A stretch of 30,981 bases of DNA from JBHICC01 sp046759385 (GTDB lineage Bacteria; Pseudomonadota; Gammaproteobacteria; Acidiferrobacterales; SPGG2): positions 1 to 30,981 of the forward strand of contig JBHICC010000032.1 in NCBI GenBank assembly GCA_046759385.1, written 5' to 3'. Shown here one piece after another: positions 9,251-17,063 of the stretch (its first letter is position 1; each line of letters begins with the position of its first letter). The translations under genes and the position numbers were made by a program. Below the pieces are notes generated by a model. The model did not search any database and was not told where the DNA came from. It worked only from the letters and a program-made list of their open reading frames with translations.

Positions 9251-10222
9251 GTGACGGAGCTAAGGCGACCGCCGAAATATCTACAGCCAGGTGAACGTCA
9301 GAAAGGCGCTGCGAAGACCGCGCGGATCCCGGTCAAAGTCGTTCCGCGTGAAGAACCGTTACGCAAACCGCCGTGGATTCGGGTGAAGCTGCCAACCGGT
9401 CCGCAGGTTCAGGGAATCAAGTCTATGCTGCGGGCAAACCGGCTCCACACAGTATGTGAGGAAGCTTCTTGCCCTAACCTGCCAGAATGCTTTGGACACG
9501 GTACGGCGACGTTCATGATCATGGGCGACATATGCACGCGCCGCTGTCCGTTCTGCGATGTCGCCCACGGCCGGCCGCTACCGCTCGATGTTAACGAACC
9601 AGCAAATCTCGCTAGCGCGATCGAGTCCATGGGCCTGCGCTACGTTGTGATTACCTCGGTCGACCGGGATGACCTACGTGATGGCGGCGCTGGTCACTTT
9701 TCCAAGTGCGTCCGCGCTGTACGCGTACGCAACTCCGATATCCGCATCGAGATTCTCGTACCCGATTTTCGCAAGCGAGTGGAATGGGCGCTAGACATTC
9801 TCGAGGCCGAGCCACCAGACGTGTTCAACCACAATCTCGAGACGGTGCCGCGACTCTATAAGCAAGCGCGCCCTGGCGCTGACTACCGTGGGTCGTTGCG
9901 ACTCATCCAGCAGTTCAAGCAACGCAAGCCGGAAATTCCCACTAAGTCGGGTCTCATGCTAGGCCTCGGTGAGCAGCTCAAAGAGGTGGAGCAGGTTCTA
10001 CGTGATTTGCGGGATCATGATTGCGACATGCTTACCTTGGGCCAATACCTCGCGCCGAGCAAGCATCATCTTCCGGTTGAACGCTACGTGACGCCGGCAG
10101 AGTTCGATGAGCTGGCGCATGCAGCGCGCGAGATGGGCTTTTCTAACGTTGCCAGCGGCCCGCTCGTACGTTCGTCTTACCACGCTGACCACCAAGCCGC
10201 TGGCGTGATAGAGGCGTGCTAG
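9251..10222 (+). CDS. lipA: Lipoyl synthase (radical SAM)
   Basis: LipA inserts two sulfur atoms into octanoyl groups attached to E2 and related domains. The radical-SAM cluster motif is CTRRCPFC (C95, C99, C102). The auxiliary sulfur-donating cluster uses the N-terminal CEEASCPNLPEC (C69, C74, C80). The conserved C-terminal RSSYHADHQAAG carries the serine that ligates the auxiliary cluster. The length of 323 is normal. The start appears to be GTG at 9251; nearby ATG codons at about 9231 and 9240 are in another frame. No lipB is visible in the window, so octanoyl transfer must be encoded elsewhere or done by a different enzyme. A small inverted repeat, ATCAGC/GCTGAT (9212-9230), lies just upstream. 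Confidence 0.97.
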   Translation: MTELRRPPKYLQPGERQKGAAKTARIPVKVVPREEPLRKPPWIRVKLPTGPQVQGIKSMLRANRLHTVCEEASCPNLPECFGHGTATFMIMGDICTRRCPFCDVAHGRPLPLDVNEPANLASAIESMGLRYVVITSVDRDDLRDGGAGHFSKCVRAVRVRNSDIRIEILVPDFRKRVEWALDILEAEPPDVFNHNLETVPRLYKQARPGADYRGSLRLIQQFKQRKPEIPTKSGLMLGLGEQLKEVEQVLRDLRDHDCDMLTLGQYLAPSKHHLPVERYVTPAEFDELAHAAREMGFSNVASGPLVRSSYHADHQAAGVIEAC

Positions 10223-10230
10223 AGGCGTGC
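10209..10230 (+). repeat. Perfect 11-bp tandem duplication across the lipA stop
   Basis: TAGAGGCGTGC occurs twice head to tail at 10209-10219 and 10220-10230. The stop codon of lipA is the first three bases of the second copy, so the duplication sets the C-terminus (…IEAC-stop). It looks like a replication-slippage event at the gene end. Confidence 0.85.
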
Positions 10231-10257
10231 CACATTAACAACGAGAAGGAGGATGCG

Positions 10258-10464
10258 ATGTCTGTTTACAACGTGATTGAGCTAGTTGGGGTCAGTAAGG
10301 AGTCGTGGGAGAAAGCCGCCGCTGCAGCAGTCGAGCAAGCGGGTAGATCGCTGCGCAATCTGCGGATAGCGGAAGTCATTCAACAGGATCTACAGATCGA
10401 GGACGGCAAGGTCAAGGTGTACCGGACGAAGCTGAAACTGTCGTTCAAATACGAGGGAAGCTAG
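10258..10464 (+). CDS. Dodecin, small flavin-binding protein
   Basis: The 68-residue product matches the dodecin family in length and pattern: an N-terminal strand (SVYNVIELVGVS), a single helix with SWEKAAAAAVEQA, and two further strands (IAEVIQQDLQIEDGKVKVYR and LKLSF). Dodecins assemble as hollow dodecamers that bind pairs of flavins or related cofactors and are thought to buffer free flavin. The start is the ATG at 10258, because AAGGAGGAT (10246-10254) lies directly before it; an upstream in-frame start at 10216 would overlap lipA and has no ribosome site. It is the last gene of the pyruvate dehydrogenase block, and the neighbouring E3 is a flavoprotein, which fits a flavin-handling role. 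Confidence 0.9.
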   Translation: MSVYNVIELVGVSKESWEKAAAAAVEQAGRSLRNLRIAEVIQQDLQIEDGKVKVYRTKLKLSFKYEGS

Positions 10465-10473
10465 TGAGGACCT

Positions 10474-10503
10474 CTCCCCACCCCCTCCCCAACGGGTGGG
10501 GAG
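10474..10503. terminator. G+C-rich hairpin between convergent genes, likely terminator
   Basis: A perfect 10-bp inverted repeat CTCCCCACCC / GGGTGGGGAG (arms 10474-10483 and 10494-10503, 10-base spacer) sits nine bases after the dodecin stop and 57 bases before the end of the convergent acyl-CoA synthetase gene. No T-run follows on the + strand, so termination may be weak or factor-assisted. Similar C-rich repeats are scattered in many proteobacterial genomes, so it may also be a dispersed repeat copy. Confidence 0.6.
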
Positions 10504-10560
10504 GGTGTTAGCCTTTAATCGTTTAATCAACGACGCCGTGGACGGAACGAGCACGGCCCG

Positions 10561-12123
10561 CTACGCGTCACCCTCGCGGCGAAGGATATGCTTCTGAATC
10601 TTACCCACGGAGGTTCGCGGTAGCTGTTGCCGAAACTCGACAATCTCCGGTACACGGAATGTCGCTAACCTGGCGCGGCACCACTGGATAATGGCCTCGC
10701 CGGTCAAATGCGAGCCTTCGCGAGGCACGACGTAGGCCTTAATCTTCTCGTCGCGTACCTCATCGGCTACGCCGATAACGGCACAATCAAACACATCCGG
10801 ATGCTGAAGGATCACGGCTTCGACCTCGCTAGCGGCGACATTCTCGCCGGCGCGTTTGATCATGTCTTTGGCGCGATCGACAAAGTGAAAGTAGCCATCA
10901 CTGTCCTGACGCGCATTGTCGCCAGACCACAGCCAACCCCCACGTATTGTCTCCGCTGTTGCTTCGGGATTCTTGAAATAACCTTTCATTAAGGTCCAGC
11001 CAGGCGCGCCGCGCACCACAATCTGCCCGATCTCGCCTGGGGCGACCGATTCTCCGTCGTCTTGCATCAGATCAACCTCGTAGCCCATCACGGGAAGCCC
11101 GATTGACATGTTGCGCCGTTCATACGCCAACGGGTTCATCAAGGGCGGACCCATGGTCTCGGTCATCCCCCACAGTTGCAGCAGTGGCGCACCGAAACGC
11201 TCGTGCCACTCGTCAAGCTGCGCCTCTGTGATACATTGAGCGTAGATCACCAGCCGCAGACGATTGTTACGATGTTCTGCGTGCCTTTCTTGCGCAAGCA
11301 GCATTCGCATGGGCGCGGCAAACAGACTCGCGATTGTGCACTGATGGGCGATACATCGGTCGAAGTAGCGACTGGCACTGAAACGCGCCGTCAGCGCCAT
11401 GCTCGCGCCGGTCACCAGGGTGCTCATGGTGGAGTAGTACTGGGCGTTACCGTGGAACAGCGGCAGCACGACAAAATGGCGATCATCGGGGCCTAAGCTT
11501 GTCGCTTTCGCCACTGTTTCACCGGCATAAATGTAATTCGCTTGAGTGACGAGCACACCCTTGGGACGCGCTGTGGTACCCGAGGTGTAGAGAACGGCCG
11601 CGTCATCAAGTGGGCCGACCTCCGCTTGCGGAGCCACGTCGCTTTGATTCGCAATTAGATCAGTGAAACGTGCGCCGCCGCTGTCAACCGAAGGCGAGTC
11701 ACCGCAAACGATGACCTCCTGCACGCGCTGACAACGGTCGCGCACATCTTCCGCGATGCCTAAGTACTGAGGATCGGTAAATACCAGCCGACTCTCTGAG
11801 TGCTCGACCAAGTACTCGAGTTCGGCAACGGGTGATGCCACGTTCGTGGGCATGATGATCGCACCAATTTTGGCTGCGCCGAACCACAGGAATAGAAATT
11901 CCAAGCAATTGGGTAAATGGATATTGATCTTGTCACCATAATGAACGCCCAGAGCGCATAATCCGTTCGCGGTCCGGTTTACTTGCGTGTCGAACTCGCC
12001 ATAAGAAAGCCGTGTCACGTTACCCGCCAGGTCATCGAAAATGACGAACGGCCGGTCCGGCGCGGCGCGTGCCCGATACTCGAGTAGAGAACGCAGTGTG
12101 CGATTACCGACGACAGTGGTCAC
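10561..12123 (-). CDS. AMP-forming acyl-CoA synthetase (CaiC-like)
   Basis: The 520-residue protein is an ANL-superfamily acid-CoA ligase: carboxylic acid + ATP + CoA gives acyl-CoA + AMP + PPi. The P-loop-like LYTSGTTARPKGVL lies near residue 175, the WGMTE motif is mid-chain, the hinge region is SDGYFHFVDRAKDMIKRAGEN, and the catalytic lysine is K508 in PRTSVGKIQK. The overall pattern resembles crotonobetaine/carnitine-CoA ligase-like enzymes, but the acid substrate cannot be assigned. The start is a GTG with no obvious ribosome site. It diverges from the MFS permease gene across 93 bases, which suggests a shared promoter region and that the permease imports the ligase's substrate or a related acid. 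I saw no clear promoter hexamer pair there. Confidence 0.9.
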   Translation of the reverse strand: MTTVVGNRTLRSLLEYRARAAPDRPFVIFDDLAGNVTRLSYGEFDTQVNRTANGLCALGVHYGDKINIHLPNCLEFLFLWFGAAKIGAIIMPTNVASPVAELEYLVEHSESRLVFTDPQYLGIAEDVRDRCQRVQEVIVCGDSPSVDSGGARFTDLIANQSDVAPQAEVGPLDDAAVLYTSGTTARPKGVLVTQANYIYAGETVAKATSLGPDDRHFVVLPLFHGNAQYYSTMSTLVTGASMALTARFSASRYFDRCIAHQCTIASLFAAPMRMLLAQERHAEHRNNRLRLVIYAQCITEAQLDEWHERFGAPLLQLWGMTETMGPPLMNPLAYERRNMSIGLPVMGYEVDLMQDDGESVAPGEIGQIVVRGAPGWTLMKGYFKNPEATAETIRGGWLWSGDNARQDSDGYFHFVDRAKDMIKRAGENVAASEVEAVILQHPDVFDCAVIGVADEVRDEKIKAYVVPREGSHLTGEAIIQWCRARLATFRVPEIVEFRQQLPRTSVGKIQKHILRREGDA

Positions 12124-12216
12124 AGAGTTTTTATTGCGAGTTCGTTATCCAACGTGCTATTGAGTTTGCCATATCGATACGATAGCGTCCAAAGAGCAGG
12201 CTAGGCGTTTCCTACC

Positions 12217-13401
12217 ATGAACCAGATGAAGAAAAACGTAGTGTTACTAGCGATCTGCCAGGCGCTGATGATGACGGGCAACGCTTTGCTTATCGCCACG
12301 TCGGCGCTCGTTGGGCTCACGTTAGCAGACGACAAGTCACTTGCAACTGTGCCGCTCGGTCTGCAATACCTCGCCACAATGTTGTTCACACTGCCCGCGT
12401 CGCTGCTCATGAAACATGCAGGTCGTCGTGCGGGCTTCATCCTCGGTGCGGTGGTTGGCATGACCGGGGGTTTTTTGACTACATACGGGATCCTTGCGAA
12501 AAGCTTTATGACTTTTGGTGTCGGTTCATTCCTTATTGGGATGTTTAATGGTTTCGCACAATATTATCGATTTGCCGCGGCCGACACAGCGACTCACGAC
12601 TATCGCAGCAAAGCCATTTCGCTGGTGTTAGCAGGTGGCGTGATTGCGGCGTTCGCCGGTCCGAATTTGGCGAACTTGACCCGCGATTTGTTTGATTCGG
12701 TAATCTTTGCGGGCAGCTATGCGAGCCTGATTGCCCTGTACGCGGGTTCCGCGCTGGTGTTGCTTTTCGTTCGTATCCCGCGTCCCTCGGCAGCCGAACG
12801 TCAGCACAGCGGGCGGCCATTGCAGATCATCGTTGGCCAGCCTAGTTTCTTGGTGGCTGTTCTGGGCGCGATGGTCGCCTACGGGGTTATGAACTTGGTG
12901 ATGACCGCCACGCCACTTGCGATGCGAGGCTATGGGCATGCCTTTAGCGACACGGTGTTGGTGATCCAGTGGCACATGTTGGGTATGTTCGCTCCCTCGT
13001 TTTTCACTGGACACCTGATTAATCGTTACGGCGCGCTGAATATCATGCTCGTAGGTGCGGTACTAATGGGATTGTGCCTAGCGGCGAATCTCTCCGGGAG
13101 TACCGTGTGGCATTTCTGGTGCGGCTTGCTGCTGCTCGGGGTCGGGTGGAATTTCTTGTTTATCGGTGCGACGACATTGTTGACTGATGTTTATAACGCG
13201 TCGGAGAGGGCTAAAGTGCAGGGAATCAACGATCTGCTTGTGTTCGGTACGGTTACCCTGTCTGCTACGACATCTGGCCTATTGCACTACAGTCTCGGCT
13301 GGGCGGTAGTCAACGTCGGCGTTATGCCGCTGCTGCTGCTTTGTCTGTTTATGACTTACCGGTTGAGAGTTCGGCGACTCGCCGAGGCAGAAGGATTGTA
13401 A
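12217..13401 (+). CDS. MFS transporter
   Basis: The 394-residue protein has about twelve hydrophobic segments and is of normal length for the major facilitator superfamily. Loop signatures include MKHAGRRAGFILGA after the second segment and INRYGALNIMLVGA in the second half. It is an inner-membrane permease of unknown substrate. The neighbour across the divergent intergenic region is an acyl-CoA synthetase, so an organic acid is a reasonable guess. No substrate-specific motif is recognised. The 3' end converges on the NRDE gene with about 32 bases between the stops; only a weak 5-bp hairpin (TCGTC/GACGA) is visible there. Confidence 0.88.
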   Translation: MNQMKKNVVLLAICQALMMTGNALLIATSALVGLTLADDKSLATVPLGLQYLATMLFTLPASLLMKHAGRRAGFILGAVVGMTGGFLTTYGILAKSFMTFGVGSFLIGMFNGFAQYYRFAAADTATHDYRSKAISLVLAGGVIAAFAGPNLANLTRDLFDSVIFAGSYASLIALYAGSALVLLFVRIPRPSAAERQHSGRPLQIIVGQPSFLVAVLGAMVAYGVMNLVMTATPLAMRGYGHAFSDTVLVIQWHMLGMFAPSFFTGHLINRYGALNIMLVGAVLMGLCLAANLSGSTVWHFWCGLLLLGVGWNFLFIGATTLLTDVYNASERAKVQGINDLLVFGTVTLSATTSGLLHYSLGWAVVNVGVMPLLLLCLFMTYRLRVRRLAEAEGL

Positions 13402-13433
13402 ATTCCGCACCAGTGAGCTCGTCTATTCGACGA

Positions 13434-14204
13434 TTAGTGCAAACTTAATGGGAACGAATGGGTAACTCGGCTGTACGCCTGTGAGCCGCGTTCATAGGTT
13501 CGCTCTTCGAAGGATATTCTCTCATTACCAACTAGAACCACAGTAGACGAGCGTGTGCCGTACTCAGTGCTGACAACGAAAAGCGATGAGAACAAGCGCT
13601 CATGTTCGAGACTGACACCCGTGTTTGGCAGTGCCGAGTCGTCTGCCACGGCGCGGTCCGCCAGTATCGCAAACAGATCCTGCGCTAACAGACTACCGTT
13701 ATCCGACAGTAACCTTTTGACTGCTTCTTTGCCCTGGATAACCTTGGGCCACGGCGTGTCGAGCAAATAATTGCTGAGACCGTAAACACCCGGCCCAAGG
13801 GCGCGGACTTCGTTCTCTCGGTTAGAGTAGAAGTACCAGCTTTCTCCTTGGCCGACAACGAGACTGAAGCCATTGTACTCATCAGCGCGCTCGGCAAGCC
13901 GGTCGACATAACGTTGCGGCGTATCATTGCCGACTAGGAAATCACCGATGAGATGACCCCGTGAGGGGGCATCGGCGTTGTTAGGACCCTCGCTGCGAAA
14001 GTTCGTTAGCGCAGCGAAGCGCGCATCTCGTGTAATACCGAGCCATGTGCCGCCTTGCTGCAAGTCACGGCCGGCCAGCACATTCGGTGCATCCGCCCAG
14101 AATGCGGCAGGGCTCGTCGGACGATGGTAGAACTCGTCCCGATTCGCGGCCGCGATAAGCGGATAGTTCGGATGTTGTTTCAGGGCCAGTAGTAAGACAC
14201 ACAT
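13434..14204 (-). CDS. NRDE (TANGO2-like) family protein
   Basis: The 256-residue protein begins MCVLLLALKQHPNYPLIAAA and then shows NRDEFYHRP, the motif that names the family. Further conserved blocks are AGRDLQQGGTWLGI, FAALTNFR and YGLSNYLLDTPWPKV. Cys2 follows the initiator Met, and this has led to comparison with N-terminal-nucleophile hydrolases. Eukaryotic TANGO2 relatives have been linked to haem handling and lipid metabolism; the bacterial role is not settled. It lies 15 bases downstream of the fumarase stop on the same strand, so the two are probably cotranscribed. Confidence 0.9.
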   Translation of the reverse strand: MCVLLLALKQHPNYPLIAAANRDEFYHRPTSPAAFWADAPNVLAGRDLQQGGTWLGITRDARFAALTNFRSEGPNNADAPSRGHLIGDFLVGNDTPQRYVDRLAERADEYNGFSLVVGQGESWYFYSNRENEVRALGPGVYGLSNYLLDTPWPKVIQGKEAVKRLLSDNGSLLAQDLFAILADRAVADDSALPNTGVSLEHERLFSSLFVVSTEYGTRSSTVVLVGNERISFEERTYERGSQAYSRVTHSFPLSLH

Positions 14205-14219
14205 GGGCTCTGCGGTCGC

Positions 14220-15743
14220 TCATGCGACCCTGACAGGAATCTTTCCGATTCGTGTTCGCCACGCGGCTGGGCCGGTGTTGTGAACGGATTCTCCCTGACA
14301 GTCGACGGCTACGGTAACCGGCATGTCCTGAACCTCGAACTCGTGGATTGCTTCCATGCCCAGGTCTGCGAACGCCACTACCCGGCTCGCGCGGATCGCC
14401 TTAGACACGAGATAGGCCGCACCGCCAACCGCAATCAGATAGACTGCCTGATGTTTTTTTATCGCCGCAAGCACTTCCGGGCCACGCTCGGCTTTGCCGA
14501 TCATGCCAAGCAAGCCGGTTCGCTCGAGCATCGAGTCGGTAAACTTGTCCATGCGCGTCGCGGTGGTAGGGCCAGCGGGTCCAACCGCTTCTTTACCGAC
14601 GGCGTCCACGGGACCGACGTAATAGATAAAACGGTTACTGAGGTCCACACCTTCCGGCAATGATCTGCTTTCGGCAAACAGATCGGCAATCCGCTTGTGT
14701 GCGGCATCACGCCCAGTGAGTAACTTGCCGCTCAGCAACAACATTTCACCGGGCTTCCAAGTTTGGATGTCTTTTCGCGTCACTTTTTCCAAATCTATTT
14801 GTCGCGCATCCGGGGCAGCTTGCCAAGTTACTGCTGGCCAATCTTCCAGCCGCGGCGGCTCGAGTTGCGCCGGGCCCTTGCCGTCCAACTCGAAATGCGC
14901 GTGGCGTGTGGCTGCACAGTTCGGAATCAGCGCAACAGGGAGTGAGGCGGCATGTGTGGCGCAGTCACGAATTTTCACGTCTAACGCCGTCGTCAGACCA
15001 CCCAGGCCCTGTGCACCGATGCCGAGCGCATTGATCTTCTCGAAGATTTCGAGGCGAAGCTCCTCAATGCGGCTCTTGGGTCCACGATCGATTAGGGCGT
15101 GAATGTTAATCGGTTCCATCAACGCTTCTTTCGCCAGCACCATCGCTTTCTCAGCGGTTCCTCCGACCCCGATGCCAAGCACCCCGGGCGGGCACCAGCC
15201 GGCGCCCATTTTGGGTACTGTTTCCAACACCCACTCGACGATGTCGTCACTCGGCTCCAGGACAGCGAACTTGGACTTATTTTCCGATCCGGCGCCCTTG
15301 GCCGCGACCGTGACCGCCACTTTGTCGCCGGGAACGAGTTCGGTATGAATAACTGCGGGTGTGTTGTCGCGCGTGTTTCGGCGCGTGCCCAATGGGTCGC
15401 TGACAATGGAGGCACGCAACGGGTTGTCAGCATCGGTGTAGGCGCGCCGTACACCCTCGTTCACCATCTCCTCGAGCGACTGGTCGCTGTTCCAACGCAC
15501 ATTCATGCCGACCTTAACGAAGACCACGACGATACCGGTGTCTTGACAGACCGGTCGGTGTCCTTGCGCAGCCATGCGGGAGTTGGTCAGGATCTGCGCC
15601 ATCGCGTCTTTTGCCGCCTGCGACTGCTCGCGCTCGTAGGCCGCGCCCATGGCACGAATGAAATCGACGGGATGATAAAAAGAAATGTACTGCAGGCTGT
15701 TTGCAATACTGTCAACAAAGTCTCGCTTAGTGATAACTGTCAT
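14220..15743 (-). CDS. fumA: Fumarate hydratase, class I (iron-sulfur)
   Basis: This 507-residue enzyme interconverts fumarate and malate with a 4Fe-4S cluster, unlike the iron-free FumC class. Signatures are HRPVCQDTGIVVVF (C66), WCPPGVLGIGVGGTAEKA (C184), GAQGLGGLTTALDVKIRDC (C261) and IPNCAATRHAHFELDG (C276); three of these cysteines should ligate the cluster. The C-terminal beta-like domain has GPTTATRMDKFTDSM, which carries catalytic residues in this family. Both alpha and beta parts are fused in one chain, as in the E. coli FumA type. Its malate product is the substrate of MaeB at the other end of the window. The opposite-strand tctC operon diverges from it. Confidence 0.95.
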   Translation of the reverse strand: MTVITKRDFVDSIANSLQYISFYHPVDFIRAMGAAYEREQSQAAKDAMAQILTNSRMAAQGHRPVCQDTGIVVVFVKVGMNVRWNSDQSLEEMVNEGVRRAYTDADNPLRASIVSDPLGTRRNTRDNTPAVIHTELVPGDKVAVTVAAKGAGSENKSKFAVLEPSDDIVEWVLETVPKMGAGWCPPGVLGIGVGGTAEKAMVLAKEALMEPINIHALIDRGPKSRIEELRLEIFEKINALGIGAQGLGGLTTALDVKIRDCATHAASLPVALIPNCAATRHAHFELDGKGPAQLEPPRLEDWPAVTWQAAPDARQIDLEKVTRKDIQTWKPGEMLLLSGKLLTGRDAAHKRIADLFAESRSLPEGVDLSNRFIYYVGPVDAVGKEAVGPAGPTTATRMDKFTDSMLERTGLLGMIGKAERGPEVLAAIKKHQAVYLIAVGGAAYLVSKAIRASRVVAFADLGMEAIHEFEVQDMPVTVAVDCQGESVHNTGPAAWRTRIGKIPVRVA

Positions 15744-15998
15744 GGCTGCACTCCTGGTATCGCCATTTCAGAATGCCTCGCGCGCGTCTCAATCTGAGCT
15801 AATATAACCCTGATGTCAGGCTCTAACATGTCGCAGATTTTACATGGTTTCCCAGCTCTCGCTGTATTTCCCACTGGAATGCGGGTATTGTTATTCGGCG
15901 ATACACGGCTAATGCTAGCATTGGCTGATCGAGGGTGAGGATCTGCGTAAAACCTCTTGCCGCAAATAAACCAGAAACGCCCTATGGAGGTACTCGAG
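15744..15998. promoter_or_regulatory. Divergent control region between fumarase and tctC, with palindromes
   Basis: These 255 bases contain no gene I can support and must hold the promoters of both flanking units. Two short symmetric sites stand out. CCTGATGTCAGG (15809-15820, 5-bp arms around TG) lies about 65 bases before the fumarase start, next to AATATAA, which on the minus strand reads as a plausible -10 (TTATATT). AATGCTAGCATT (15911-15922) is a perfect 12-bp palindrome on the tctC side, with a possible TTGTTA (15888-15893) upstream of it. Either could be an operator. No regulator gene is present in the window. Confidence 0.4.
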
Positions 15999-17003
15999 AT
16001 GAACGGTTTACCAAGACACGTGCTATTTATCCTTGCTGTGGTCTTCGGACTGAATCTAGCAGCGCCTGTCCCCGCAGGCGAGATGATGAAAAAGCCCAAG
16101 AACTATCCAGTGCGCCCGTTGACGATGATTGTCCCTTATGGCGCCGGCGGCGGATCTGACCAACTGAGTCGCAGCATGGCCAAGGCTGTTGAGAAGGTGA
16201 TCAGAGTTGGCATTCAGGTAGTTAACAAGCCCGGCGGCGGCGGCCGTGCGGCAATTCCAGATTTCATGGCTGCGCGCGCCGATGGCTATACCGTTATGGA
16301 GCACATCGATGATGCGGTCACGCTCTATGCGTCCGGAAAAATTAGAGAGAACCCGGGAAAGGACTGGGTACCGTTAGCGATCGCCCAGGTTACGTTCAGC
16401 CAGGTATACATCCGTCCCAACGACAGGCGCTTTAGCGATTGGAACTCCTTTCTTAAGTACGCCAAAGCCAACCCGGGAAAAGTGACCATCGCTAACGTGG
16501 GAAACGTAGGTTCGATGGAGCGGGTCAACATGCTGAAGCTCGAGCAAGCGCTCGGTTTCAAGACTCAACAGATCAGCTTCGACAAGCCGGCGGAACGTTA
16601 TGCGGCCTTGGTCGGCGGTCAAGTGGACGCGCTTTTTGAGCAACCAGGTGATGTGCGCAAGTTTTTGGAGGCTAACCGGATGAAGCCGATTCTCACTTTC
16701 CTGAAGGAGCGCCCCTCGGCATTCGCGAATGTGCCCTCGTTAACGGATGTCAGGGTGAACTTCGAGGCGTTGTTGCGCTTCCGTGGGTTCTATGCTCACA
16801 AGAACGTCCCGCAGGACCGTCTAGAATACTTGGAGTGGGCTTTTTCGGAAGGCTTCAAGTCAGCCGAGTTCCAGGCGTTCAACGAGAAGAAGTACATGCA
16901 CCTTATTAATAGCTATCGAAACACGGCAGGCGCGAAGAAGATGATCGCGGATGCGGTGACGACCTACAAACAGGTCTACAAGGAAATCGGTCTGGTTAAG
17001 TAG
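15999..17003 (+). CDS. tctC: Tripartite tricarboxylate transporter substrate-binding protein (Bug/TctC family)
   Basis: The 334-residue product is a periplasmic solute receptor for a TctAB membrane pair. Residues 1 to about 28 form a signal peptide with a hydrophobic core (VLFILAVVFGLNLAAP). The mature part has family features: YPVRPLTMIVPYGAGGGSDQ near the N-terminus, a VVNKPGGGGRAAIPDFMAAR stretch and later ALVGGQVDALFEQ. Bug proteins bind carboxylates and many other small organic acids, so the ligand is open; downstream genes suggest a sulfonated or amino/hydroxy acid. The ATG at 15999 follows TATGGAGG; an in-frame start 14 codons earlier has no ribosome site and would spoil the signal peptide. 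It is the first gene of the operon. Confidence 0.93.
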   Translation: MNGLPRHVLFILAVVFGLNLAAPVPAGEMMKKPKNYPVRPLTMIVPYGAGGGSDQLSRSMAKAVEKVIRVGIQVVNKPGGGGRAAIPDFMAARADGYTVMEHIDDAVTLYASGKIRENPGKDWVPLAIAQVTFSQVYIRPNDRRFSDWNSFLKYAKANPGKVTIANVGNVGSMERVNMLKLEQALGFKTQQISFDKPAERYAALVGGQVDALFEQPGDVRKFLEANRMKPILTFLKERPSAFANVPSLTDVRVNFEALLRFRGFYAHKNVPQDRLEYLEWAFSEGFKSAEFQAFNEKKYMHLINSYRNTAGAKKMIADAVTTYKQVYKEIGLVK

Positions 17004-17019
17004 TGCTGGTACAGTTTTC

Positions 17020-17046
17020 CTCCGGCTCCGACAGGGATAGCCGGAG
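17020..17046 (+). promoter_or_regulatory. Intercistronic hairpin between tctC and tctB
   Basis: CTCCGGCT (17020-17027) and AGCCGGAG (17039-17046) form a perfect 8-bp stem around 11 bases. It starts 17 bases after the tctC stop and ends just before the tctB ribosome site AGGAGG. No T-run follows. Such hairpins often protect the 3' end of a receptor message or partly stop transcription, so that more receptor than membrane protein is made. Function here is inferred from position. Confidence 0.6.
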
Positions 17047-17063
17047 CCGTAGGAGGCGGATAG

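Noticed and set aside
15099..15797. A 232-codon open frame antisense to the fumarase gene
   Set aside because: It is a shadow of a well-supported Fe-S fumarase; no family features and no ribosome site.
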